Source: Rhodosorus marinus
Lineage: Eukaryota; Rhodophyta; Stylonematophyceae; Stylonematales; Stylonemataceae
Length of the DNA: 64,000 nucleotides
Reading direction: 5' to 3'
Assembly: GCA_029953675.1 (NCBI GenBank)
Contig: JAMWBK010000004.1
Span: 2,232,001-2,296,000, forward strand
The notes under the pieces were generated by a model, which saw only the letters and a program-made list of their open reading frames with translations, was not told the DNA's origin and ran no database searches. The position numbers and the translations under genes were made by a program. Positions 12,086-22,978 of this stretch are shown here, in pieces (position 1 is the stretch's first letter; each line of letters opens with the position of its first letter).

Positions 12086-13355
12086 TCTTGCTCGTGGTCG
12101 GCTTCAATACGATAGATAAAAAAAACAAGCAAAGCTGCCCTTCCAAAACAACTCGCGGAACCAAAGTCACTCTCCTGACTGAAACTCACGTTCGAAGCCT
12201 ATTGGAATTGATCCGTTGCGTGTAATCAGGGAGAGCCCCGACCACATCCACTCTTGTGCGGATGTCGCGGTCTGATTCCGTAAGGAGCCCCCTTTTTGTT
12301 TTTCCCCCCTAAAAATTAACCATCCAAACCGGGCCTCAAAAACCCTTTCATGATTAAAAATTATCCTGTCAATATTCGGTTCACCGGACATGAATTAAAA
12401 CAACACTCGCACCCACTTAATACCATTATTGTATCTTCAAAAACCCTTCAAAAATCCAAAAACAGAAGGATGGCGAGGAATTGGAAGGGATCGGGGGGTT
12501 GGAGAGTTTTCTCGATCGGTTGTTTAAGTATAGAAACAGTCAAAACTCAATTCACGGGCTAAATACATTCTGATAAATAAAATTTAAGTCGGGGCTAGAC
12601 ATCTTAGAGGGTGGGGTGGATCAAGTGATGAGTAGGAGCAAATTGGTTCAAATATGATTATTTAAATTGTGTTTTGAACTGTTGTAAATACATATCCACC
12701 GGGAAAACTGAATAAATTGGATTTTTGTACTTAATTAATACAGTTGTTGTGTAGTTCCTCGGGAACGTCATCGCCCAATTATATTCCTTCAAAACACGAA
12801 AAAGTTAGAGGAAAAGAATAAGAACTAATTTGGCCTTTTAGGAAACAGCCTTGCTTTCTCACATCATTTCGGGGAACCCGTTGGAGGATGTTTGTCAATA
12901 TAAGCCTAGAAGCTCTTTAAGAAACGACTACCCTTTTTTTTTCTCTAGTCATATTTATTTTGATAGCAATATTCTTGGAGGGGGGGTATAAAATATTTTT
13001 GGACCGGTTACCTCGTCCGGTGTCGTGAAGGGAGGGGGGGGCGGGTAGGGGTCTAGTTTTGCCGGGCTCGAGAAATTTAATTTCGATTGGATGTATTGAC
13101 TGCTAAATTTTTTTTTGACTGTTATGGTCGTGGACCAGTTCTGATTGGATTGTTATTCTCACTGCCTCAGTTGCCAATAGACTCTTTCCCATACGCTTTC
13201 TGGATGAGTTTTGAGCAAGGAAAGCTTTCTTACAACGACTAGTTGAACCTGCTGCACTACACTCATGGATTGGCTTTCGCATTTGTCATGCTCCTGTTGT
13301 GTTGTGACAGTTCCTAATTCATCTGGGCCTTGCGCAATTTGTGTTCTGGGAAAGC
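12086..13355. other. Intergenic, AT-rich with homopolymer runs
   Basis: One further stem, ACATCC...GGATGT, at about 12243-12266. From 12350 to 13150 the sequence is AT-rich with poly-T and G-runs (for example at about 13032-13042). No gene seen. Confidence 0.4.
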
Positions 13356-13450
13356 CTACCGAGGCGATGTTAAGGATAGTCTGGGTGGGCTGGGTGGCCA
13401 CCCAACCCGGACGGTGGCCACCCAGACTATCCTTAACATCGCCTCGGTAG
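13356..13450. repeat. Perfect 33-bp inverted repeat with 29-nt loop
   Basis: Left arm 13356-13388 and right arm 13418-13450 are exact reverse complements over 33 bp. The 29-nt loop contains a further 12-bp palindrome, GGGTGGCCACCC. It lies 226 bp downstream of the bZIP stop codon (the bZIP gene is on the minus strand). It could be a fold-back mobile element, a hairpin small-RNA precursor or a very stable 3' structure; the sequence alone does not choose between these. Confidence 0.95.
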
Positions 13451-13675
13451 CCCTCGGCTAGCTCCGAAACAGGCGATCAGCCGAAAACTGAATGCATAGC
13501 GCGTCCGTGCCTTCTCGCCAGCGACCATCGCTAGAACGAATTCTGAACGCATCGACTGAGCCATCAAAGAATAATTAATCGTTTTAATACAAGTATAACA
13601 CCTCCTTCCAACAAAATCGCGTCCAAAAACAAACCAAAATTCTCTCCCCGCGAGACCCGTCCCAAGCGCATAAGC

Positions 13676-14337
13676 TCAAGAAAGCGGCTCTTTACTGCAC
13701 TTTGCCAATCTTTGTTCGAGCTCTGCGAGTTTTTGCTGCTGCTTCTCAACCTACAGACAGAGATCGCGATAACGAAGATGTCAGAACAATGGATGGCGCT
13801 GCAGGTAGATGACATCTTTGACCGGGAATCCACGAACCTTTGCAACAAGAACTGCGTTCTCCGCCTTCAGCGATCTGGCGGTGTCATTCTGACCAACTAT
13901 CCTGCTGATGGAGTTCGTAAGTCGCACATTTGCATCGGGAAGCGTCATGCTGAGCCTCTCCAGTTCGGTAAGGTGTCGCTTGCTTCTTTCTCGTGATGCA
14001 GCGGCAGATTGTCTATTTCGCTCAGCCCTGGGGGATCAGCATCAAAGGTCTGTTCAGCATTTACGGATAACTTGCTTACTTGAAAGATCTACCCAACTCA
14101 CCTTAAACCACTATTCTTTGTCTTCCGGCCGAGCTTCTGCTTCTTCTCCGGTCGAAACGTATCCTGCCGCAGACAGGCTCTCTTCTGCAAGCTCGCCGCC
14201 CGAGGAGATTCCAGAGAAACCAGAGATCCGAACGAAGAGGGATTCGACATGGGAGGAGAAGGCAACGCCTCTTCCTTCACGTTCTCCCCGAAGGAGTCAA
14301 TCAGCTCCATATTCAGATACATAACCCCAGGGTCCAT
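13676..14337 (-). CDS. bZIP transcription factor
   Basis: Three exons: 14102-14337, 13838-14027, 13676-13750; phases agree and give 166 residues. The gene emerges only when the small exons are joined. The basic region at about residues 80-97 reads AERNRQSAAASRERSKR and satisfies the bZIP signature N83-x7-R91, with the first zipper leucine exactly ten residues on (L101) and further heptad positions L108, L115 and I122. A Pro directly after the second heptad leucine is unusual. The last exon adds a Gln/Glu/Leu-rich coiled coil (KQQQKLAELEQRLAK). The N-terminal 60 residues are acidic and Ser/Pro-rich, as in activation domains. Start is the first in-frame ATG. DNA target and role cannot be told. 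Confidence 0.85.
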
Positions 14338-17292
14338 TTTGAAGAACAGCACAGAGAAACCAACACAGCTAAGATCTCCACTCGCAACGGCGACAGTCCA
14401 AACCTTCCTTCACACCTCCTCCCCCTCCTGCCTTCCCCAACCTGCAGTCTGGCGCTTCGAAGATCATATATTCATAAGCTGCTCTCCTTTCCAACTTGCG
14501 ATCGACCTTGCTACAAGAACAACATTTCAGCCCCCCAAAATAAATGCAGACGAAATCTATCTGTATTTATGACAGCTTATGCTCTGAAAATTCCGGAAGA
14601 GCGGAACAGGTTCGGAGGGCTCAATTTCGATTTGGAACAAATGTAATTTGACGTCCCTCCTCCCCTTCCGTCTCGAATTTAATTGAAAAGGTGAAACCCC
14701 TCGTAATCAAAAGCTCCGCTCGAAGAGGATTCGTAAGGGTATCTCAATGAAAATTGTTTCATTCTCTCATGCGCTACCCCACATCCTGGCACCCACCCTT
14801 TGTCAACTGCTCGACAAAACGAGCTTAGTCTCGAATATACTCCAGAAAAATAATTCTGGTACATAAATGTTTGTTTTTTTTACTTGAGGGGGCCAACCAA
14901 TCTCTCATCCCAGTAAAATATTGGAAAATAGCACCAAAAAACTGTAGATACATTCCCCGTTTGTTTTTTAAAAACAATTGAAATTAAAAAATCGCCCCCC
15001 CCCCTGAAACAACTAAACAATGACGTAACAAAAAAAGAGGATACATTTTTAACAATTTTTGGCTTGCTAGAAAACCTTTCTCTACGTCTAGGAGGAGAAA
15101 AAAAGCAAACGGGAATCATTGTCTGCGCGAATGAAAATTCAATTCTCACAAAAAAGTTTTGGCAACCGTATTTGCCTCCAAAAATGACCCCTCCCATGAC
15201 AAAGCACAGCTTGGGCGATGAGTAGGAATTTGTAGACAAATACACATACTCTAGTGCGTTCATGCACTGCCCCTGGAGGAGTTCAGTTTATTTGAGCAAA
15301 ATTTGAAAACCAACAGAATTAGAATTGGCTCAATTTAGTGTTTGACGGGTCTGTCCTAAATTTTATCAGGCTGATCTTCTTCCCCTTCCCCCCCCCCCCT
15401 ATCCATTTTTAAGGCTAACAAAAGTCCCAAAAGTTTAAGAAATTTCGCCATGATTTTGTTCATGCTGGAGTTATATTTATATACGATCGGGTTTTGTGGC
15501 AACCGATAAACCATTGGAGACAAATATTATTCAATCAACAGTCAGATTGGAATTGGAGTTAAAATAATGATGGTCTCAAATATGGCTGGCGTCTTGACTG
15601 AATACTTGGAAATACAGAGCGAATGTCCGTTTTTCGCAAAATAGCTAGGGTACTGACAGTACCCGTTTTTGTTCCTTATAATCTGTATCTTATATGTAAA
15701 AAAGATATTTAGATCGGATGTTACGATGCCGCTAAATCGCTAAGGATCACGCACAACTGATCCTAATACAGTTTCGGGAGGGCGTGCCTGCCGATAGTTC
15801 AGCCCAATTATTTCTAAAAATTATTTTTTTGATTGTTGACGTGAATACCCTTACAATTCGGACTGTATTGTAGGTTGAGCGGAACCACGATTTATGTACT
15901 TTCCAAGCGACGACCGGATCTGAAACAGAGCTGCTCTTGCAAACGATATTACCCCCTAGGTACTAGAACCGTATCAGAACCAGGTTCTACATAGCCTGTA
16001 TAATAAGTAAAATTAGGTACATATGCGAGAAGACAAGATTTCTGTACCCTCCTTATGCGAACTCCTGCTGCCTGCCAGGGGTTTGATTCCAGCACTCATG
16101 ACAAACATAGATGCCTGCTTTTTTGTCTCTTGAAAATTGTTCCAAGGCAGCTAAAATGCGTATTTTCACCATTCAATCTTTGTTTTTGCATGAAATATCG
16201 ACCCTTTTGTTTGATGTAGGTTGATACGACTCTTGATTTTGTTCTTATTCGTACTATATTTTTGTAATATAGCCGTTTTGAAACCCACGTGCCGGTCATC
16301 TAATTAATAAGGACGAGGCTCAAATACAGTCACGGAACAAACTAATATATACCTCCAAAAACAAAACAAACTGCGAATCGTGTTAGGAACCTCCAATGCT
16401 CTTATGTCAGCTCGCTAGGGGGTATTTGTTGATTTTGTCCCAGACGGAGGTGAATACAGTTTCAGAGACTTCATTGTGCGGCCTAAACATCACTTTGGGA
16501 AATTTTGGAAGTGTAATTCTGGCAGATGGGTCTGCTTTTTTGAGTACTTACAAAGTCTTGCTTGAAGCATATTATGTTCATTCCCCCCCTGCTACAAAGC
16601 AATCTTTGTGTTGAATATTATTTCAAAATGATTAATGCTCGAACGAGCATCTTCTTTTCCGGGGGGTCTTGGAGGATGCCGGTGGTGGGCTTACGGAGGC
16701 GGGGAAGTGACCTGGAAGAGACGGAGGTGTAGATCATGGATATCCAATATCAATACCCCTGATTTTTGTGAACTAAATGACATGCACAACTGTATTTTCA
16801 GCCGAGAAGACTAAATTTGCAGAGAAAGGAACGGGGGGCGATCGCACAAGCTGACGGGTAAAATTGGAAGTTTTCAGCTTTTTTGTTTCACCTGTCCCCT
16901 CCTTGCCTGCGCGCTGGTTAACAAATTACATGTCTTCGAAATTAGTTTTTTTTTGCTCCGCCGTGTGAGCTTTTACATCACGCGCTTTTTCTCCCCGCAC
17001 GTCAAGCGCCATCATATAATTCAGTTTGGTGAAGAATCAGCAAATGACATTTCGCAAATAATTATGCGAAACCACTGTCGCTGAGGAAAAAAAAACAGGG
17101 GGGGCTGGCGTCTGTGTAAGTAGAAAGCGAGCTTGTTATACGTGCTTGACCTTGCTGCTCGTGGATAGCCAGAAAGTTAGTCATAATCTTACAACGTCGT
17201 TTAATATGATCAGTGGAAGATGAAGAACCGGCTACCACTCCGAAGGGCAGCTGTTGGTGACCGTACAACCCAACCAAGGGTTACAGAATGAT
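14338..17292. other. Long AT-rich stretch without a supported gene
   Basis: Upstream of the bZIP start the minus strand is G-rich (C-runs on + at about 14410-14450). From 14850 to 16650 the sequence is AT-rich with C-runs at about 15000 and 15390-15400. Open frames of 60-130 codons occur but none shows family features. Two inverted, coding-like patches were not found. Confidence 0.4.
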
Positions 17293-17881
17293 TCAATAGA
17301 TGACTTCACTCTCTGTCAAGAGTAAAGCGCTCCCCAAAGTGCCTACCCGTGTATGATGACCTTGTAAGCGAAACGTGGACATCCTTAGTTCGTTCGTACA
17401 AGCAAAAAAGACTTACGCAACCCAGCTCCGGTCCCTCCGGACATTCTCCGATGTGAGTACGTCTCCATGCCTACGAAAGAGCTGCTTCGATTCCGTGTTC
17501 ACAATGTTGGCGAAGCAGTTTGTAAGAGGGCGGGGCCAATTCCGCATACAGAAAGGGCCTTGCTAGTAAGAAGCTATGACAGTGCAGCTACAACATAGAT
17601 GTAGAGAACGAACAGAACTGCCTCAGACGTGCCGAGGGAGAGGAGCAGGATGGTCCGATTTTAGCCTAAGTTCAACGGGACCGCCGGCCGGCCGAAGGAA
17701 GAGTTCCCAATTTCCAACAATCTGCGCTTCTCTCTTCAGACGAGGGGACGTGAGTCACGTCTGTCGAAACGCAATACACTTCCACGGACCTGGCCATCAG
17801 TTGAACTATTTCAGAGACCCATTCTCTCTGATAGGATTGGCTCACTTCGACTTGAGGGTTGTTGTCTGTTAATATTAACAT
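17293..17881 (-). CDS. Uncharacterised multi-exon protein (tentative)
   Basis: I do not recognise this product. Two exons are well supported by signals: 17417-17562 (acceptor ...TTACTAG, donor GC|GTAAGT), encoding NTESKQLFRRHGDVLTSENV among others, and 17293-17383 (acceptor ...AACTAAG), ending GTLGSALLLTESEVIY. The frame continues exactly across the join. Upstream, an open frame beginning at ATG 17881 (LILTDNNPQVEVSQ...) and a coherent patch at about 17600-17730 (VGNWELFLRPAGGPVELRLK) look coding, but their joins are uncertain. Further coding-like sequence continues to about 18300 on the same strand. Composition is that of a soluble protein. It may be a gene with extra 5' exons outside the span given. 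Confidence 0.4.
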
Positions 17882-19678
17882 TCATGTATTCGGGTTCATT
17901 GAGAGCTCAGGGCTTGGCTTCGAGACTGTTCTCGCAATCACCATCAGAATCACTTGCTCTTTCCTCCGCTGAGTACTATGCTCTGGCGTTCCCACGCGGC
18001 CCTAATTTTGGAAGGCCCTGCTCTCCCTGTTTCGTCGTCGTCGTTTCCTCATAGACAAGTCTATTTGGCGTAGTTTTTTTTCCTCTCGACAAGCGATGCT
18101 CCAGCTTAACAAATATAACACACAGATTTCCGTATCCGAGAGGCCAAAGTCCCTGCCATTTGGCGATCCCAGCCGAACTAAAAGTGATCCTCGAAATTCA
18201 TCAATAAAGGAAGACTCATGGAATAGCAAGTCTTCCTTGGGTCCTCCATCCAAATTTTTTTTTTCGCTCTTCACCCCTCGCCGTTGCACCAAATGCGAAA
18301 AACATCTAACAATTGTACACGTTGTCGAACGCTCACCAAAGTTTTCTCCTCATCAAACAAAATACTGAAGAAAAAAAAAGAAGCGCGATCCTCACAACCC
18401 ATATTATCATATTATATTGATTAGATATATTTACTACAAATACACATGAGGCACCGCCATAGTCGTATATTTGTTCCCCCACGTGATAAATATAATTTAC
18501 TAAATGCGCGAATACATACTTTTAAGTAAAAACATTGGAATTCATTCGTCAAGAGTTTTTGGTCGTCGGATTTTCCCATCTTCACTACCTCCCTCCTTAG
18601 TTGATCATCCCCAAGTAATGCTTAATGTAGCACTTCCTCGAGAACGAAAATGACTCCAAATTCTCCTATTTTTCTCATTTTGACCGGCCATGTCGTAAAT
18701 ACGATTGTTGAATAGATAGGTTTAAATTTCCTCCACCCCCTGGACAAAAAGTGCCTCCCCAGCAGTTTGTCATTTGAAGTTGGAGGGGGGATGCCCACCG
18801 GTCGTGGGGTGTGGAGGACATCGCACCGTTTCGGTACTCTTTCGAACAGCTAACAACCAATGGATTTGCTTAAAAAGGTGAAGGACGACTAGGAACCAAT
18901 AGATTCTCGAAACGATAGTTGAAATGTTGGTGAGTCTAATCAATTTAGAATGAAAATTCTTTGTTTCTCGTGTGCTACGAATCCGAGGTAAATTTCGCTT
19001 TTCTGGCTTTTTGTTAAATACATTTGTTTGGATGGCTGCCGTGAACAAGAATTTAATTGAGACTGAAGCCCTTCCTATATTTCGGAGGAGTAGGAGAACA
19101 GAGTTTTTGCCCCTGCAAGCCTGGTACAGTTTTTTTCTAAGGGAATCACATCTCTGATCATAAACGCCAAAGTCCTCCTGAATTTCGTTGAATCGCAGGA
19201 TGGGGACTGGGTGGTTTGACGGGAAGAACTGTTCTACAACAGTATTTTGCCATATATACCGATTGTTTTTTTGGTACTCTGGGATTGCCGTGGTCTTGGG
19301 TGGTGGAGGCGATGTGCGAACAAAACGAATGGCTGCAAAATGAGCAAAATGAGCAAAATAGGGTTCCACTTGTTCAAGTTTTTGTGCCTTCCTCTAGGAA
19401 ACCCCATCCTTGCCGCTCAAGCGTCGTTGCCCATTAACAAACGACAACGGTTGGTTCTGGTGTTTGGTGATTGATGCACTGTCGCTTCTAAAAACCTTTT
19501 TTAACTCCTGTTCACGAAGATTCCGCTTTTTGTTCGGGGATCGTGTGTTTGGAATCAACTCTTCATCGCCGCTGCTGGTCCTACCACAGGGTTTGTTTGA
19601 TTTTTCACATTGGGAAGCGGCGATCGACATTTAGGGAATCATCGCGGGACCGGTTTTCGGCTTCAGCGGTCGTGACGT
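17882..19678. other. No supported gene
   Basis: 18002-18292 (-) holds an open frame (FRGSLLVRLGSPNGRDFGLS...) that may be a 5' exon of the preceding candidate. 18400-18650 is AT-rich. A 199-codon minus-strand frame at 18770-19369 has no ATG anywhere and is not called. A 9-bp unit (AAAATGAGC) is repeated three times near 19335-19362. Confidence 0.35.
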
Positions 19679-20696
19679 TCAAGCCACCGGAAATTCTGCG
19701 CTGGAAGTATGGTGAGTCTTTTCCAGGGTTTCATGCACTGTTCTTCGTTGACTATGGCTGCTCTGCTGACATCCTCGAGAAAAAATTTTCCCCTGAGTCA
19801 TCTCCCCTTTGATATACGCAATCTCGCCGGGCTTAGGAGCCCAGCGACTAATGCAAACTTCGAGAGCACTTGGGAAGCAGGTCTTGGCAACGCTGGTAAA
19901 GGTTCTAAGGGTCGCCTTCACCGCCTCCGTGTAACTCTGCCGGTCGGTTAGAACGTGTACTACAGTGTACCGCTTGTGGAAACGTCACAGCCGTTTCAGC
20001 CGTCCTCCTGAAATTCTTAGCAACAGGGAGGGCTGAAGAGAAATGAAGCCCTACCGCCACGAGATCTCCAAACCGATCTTGAAGAAGCGGAGTGTCTCTC
20101 CGGCTCTGCCACATAGAAGAATTGCCGAGTCGGACTATGATTCTCTCTTGGCCATAGGAGGGTACGCTCGGGAAGAACGTCCACGGCGTAGCAGGAGACA
20201 CACCTCTAACTTCACTACTAGTCACACTTCCTGAGTAGCCACGGAAGCCAGTCGGCTCCAAAAAACCACAGCTGCAGCACGGCTCTAGCGGAGCTCGTGT
20301 CACAGGCTAGATAATCCTTCATGTGGAACCTTCAGTTCCGTTTCACTGTAGGCACTCAGTGAAGCTTTTAACCACTTCACGTCACGTCGCGGCGGCGCGA
20401 AGGGTTCCTTTAACTTATTGCGGACGATGCTCAGTGAATTCACACAAGACTTCAATCTATTGGACTATCTCGAACCGAAAAGTCGACGTCTAGGAGGGTG
20501 ATTAAACTTACGATAATAGGCGATTGGACATCTGAAAGTTGAGTGTTGGTTCATAAAGTGCACTTCCATATCCTGAAACAGAACATGCAATGATCTCGTC
20601 GTTCTTCGCATCATCCTTGTATTCCCATGCGAACTCAGAACAGTCTCTTTCCGATTCGTTCAAACCAACTTCCTCTACGAACGCCCGCACTTCCAT
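19679..20696 (-). CDS. Possible RidA/YjgF-like protein, multi-exon (tentative)
   Basis: The first exon, 20512-20696, starts at an ATG and encodes an acidic protein-like sequence (EVRAFVEEVGLNESERDCSE) ending at a good GTAAGT donor. A downstream exon with upper limit 19972 (acceptor ...TTCCACAAG) reads YTVVHVLTDRQSYTEAVKA followed by FPSALEVCISRWAPKPGEIAYI. This resembles the end of a RidA-type trimer subunit: a buried strand, a 'D-x-x-x-Y-x-x-AV' helix, then an F/P-x-x-x-x-V strand. The intervening exons cannot be joined with confidence and the active-site Arg is not seen, so the assignment is weak. Confidence 0.3.
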
Positions 20697-21127
20697 AGCC
20701 AATACTTGACTCCATTAGTCCAATCAACCTTTCTCCAAAGTCCAATGACGCGCCGGAACGAGGTGTGTCATTCTGAGTTGCGAAATAGCAGGTTGTTTGG
20801 TCTGTATCCCTTTTCATGTTCCCGTTTACCAGATGACTGCGTCATCGTACAAAAAAAAGACCGACAAGGACGAGTTACATCACATCCAGAGCAGTCTAGT
20901 GATATCGGGTAATTCGCCGAATAAAAAAATGCATGCTTGCTCAGAGGCACTAGCTATGAACATGGAAATCTACTCTCGAAGCAAGCTCTCACCGGAACAG
21001 CTGATCGAATTCCCCCTCTCCAAACTGCGGCAGAGGTTCGAAGCACTTGAATACGGAAAACATTCAGGCTTCTCTACATATTTTCCCAAAAAACAGAAAA
21101 GGCGTCCAGATGTCCCGGGTGCGTTCC

Positions 21128-22978
21128 TCAATTTTTGGCCAAGTTCGCACTGGACCGATTATGCTTCATATGCGCTTGTACCAAATGCCCCACGGACAAT
21201 GCTGAAAGCAGGGAAAGCTCTGCGCACATAACTGTTCCAGCAATCACCTTCGCAAGCTTTGCCGAATTTTCTCCAGGAACTGATCCTGTCCCGCGGCAAC
21301 CTAGCATTTCCAGGTTAGCCCCCTGGGGTCCTAGTACTGTTCCACCACCAATCGTTCCCACTTCAATCGAAGGCATCGTAACCATTATGCGAAGATCAGC
21401 ACCCCCGTTGCATTCCTCTAGCAGCGTGATGCAGTTGGCGGATTCAACCACTTGCGCAGGATCCTGACCCGTTGCAAGGAAGACCGCTGACACTATGTTC
21501 GCAGCATGAGCATTATAGCCTCCAATTGAACCCGCCATCGCGGAGCCCACCATGTTCTTCTTATAGTTGATATCGACAAGGCTTGCAACCGAAGTCTTCA
21601 AAACCTTCTTCACCAAGTCGCCCCTTACAATAGCTTCAGCAGAAACCGACTTGCCCCGACCTTCAATCCAGTTTACGGCAGCAGGCTTTTTGTCGGTACA
21701 AAAATTGCCAGAGAGGGATATAACTTCAATGTTAGGAAACTCCTGCAAGAGCATCTCCAGAACACAGTCTGTTCCTTTCGAAACCATGTTCATTCCCATG
21801 GCATCTCCGGAGAAGCACTTGAAACGAATATACAAAAGCCTCCCCGCTATCACGGTCTTGACGCTCTCTAGGCGTCCGTAACGAGTCGTAGAATTGAAAG
21901 CTTCGCTGATCCTGCCCATGTTCATTGGATCGTCCAACCAGCGCTTCACAATTGCGGCTTCCCTCACGCTCGGCAACTGGACACAAGGCGCCCTAGTTAT
22001 CCCATCCGCCACAAGAGTGGTTTCAACCCCACCACTCAAGGATATCGCTTTACACCCCCGATTCGTGGACGCAACAAGGGTTCCCTCTGTTGTAGCCATT
22101 GGCACGTGAAGAACCTCTCCATCAATATGCAGAGGCCCAACAAGTCCGAGGGGCATCGGCAGGTAGCCAACAACAACCTCGCAACATGAGCCGAACACTG
22201 TTTCGTAGTCATAACCTTCAAAAGGTACACCCTCAAAGTTCATCATGTTCTTCTGTGAGAAATATTCTCTCCGGATGCGCACAGCTCTTGCAGTGTCACC
22301 AAGTTTCTTCTCCAAAGCGTGTACGCTCATCTCTCCGCTTTGCAACTTTGCAAGCACTTGCTCATCTTCCAGCAGCTTCAAATTATTACTAGAACCAGTA
22401 CCAATCGAAGCAATGCTAGAGCTAGATGATACAGCCCTCAGAGCTGAATCTGAGGAGAAAATCGATCGATTCAGCAAGCTTGGAGCTCGGTCGTTGCGAC
22501 CAACAGCACCCTCAAGAGAGGGGGGTATTGGTGCCCGCAAAGAGTGGTTCAACTTGGCAGAATGATTCTCGCATTGGACTCCCTTTTCAACTCCTGCAGG
22601 GATCCACGTCTGCAATCTCAACACTCCGGAATTCAATTCCTCCTGGTTCAAAGCGACTTCTTGGAGAATTCCCTGTTCCTCGCCTCTGTGAGGTACAGCA
22701 ATTGTCTAAAATCCCGAACGAGATACAAAATGAGTACAGGAGACCAACTTACAAGTCCGACTACGTACCAAAGGGAGTGGGTTACTCGTTTTGCTTACCC
22801 TATAGACTCTGCGAGTTAGTTGCCCGGTCTTTGACTCCGCAATGTAAGTTATTACAGAGTCGGACAATTCTGCAATGCCCGGCCAAAATAAAATGAAAAC
22901 AGAGACGAAGAACAACCCTACGAGCTTCAGCCCAATCCCGGGTACGCCAAGCTGCTCCAGCAAAGCCTCCGCAGACAT
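21128..22978 (-). CDS. HMGR: 3-hydroxy-3-methylglutaryl-CoA reductase, class I
   Basis: Two exons, 22799-22978 and 21128-22705, joined in phase 0; 585 residues. HMG-CoA reductase makes mevalonate from HMG-CoA with NADPH in the ER membrane and commits carbon to the mevalonate pathway (sterols, isoprenoids). Residues about 18-48 form one hydrophobic segment (LKLVGLFFVSVFILFW), so the anchor looks shorter than the two helices of plant enzymes. Catalytic motifs: TTEGTLVASTNRG (catalytic Glu about 267), SGDAMGMNM (about 359-367), the FCTDKKPAAVNW lysine, GQDPAQ (Asp about 475), VGTIGGGT and the terminal HMKHNRS with catalytic His about 572. The Ser after HNR, the AMPK/SnRK1 site in animals and plants, is kept. 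The mevalonate pathway is therefore retained in this organism. Confidence 0.96.

Noticed and set aside
18770-19369. 199-codon minus-strand open frame
   Set aside because: It contains no ATG at all; the annotated start is a non-ATG codon, and composition is that of intergenic DNA.
20832-21231. + strand frame convergent with HMGR (LSPEQLIEFPLSKLRQRFEA)
   Set aside because: Protein-like but its last 100 bases are antisense to HMGR exon 2 and no splice route avoids the overlap; left uncalled.
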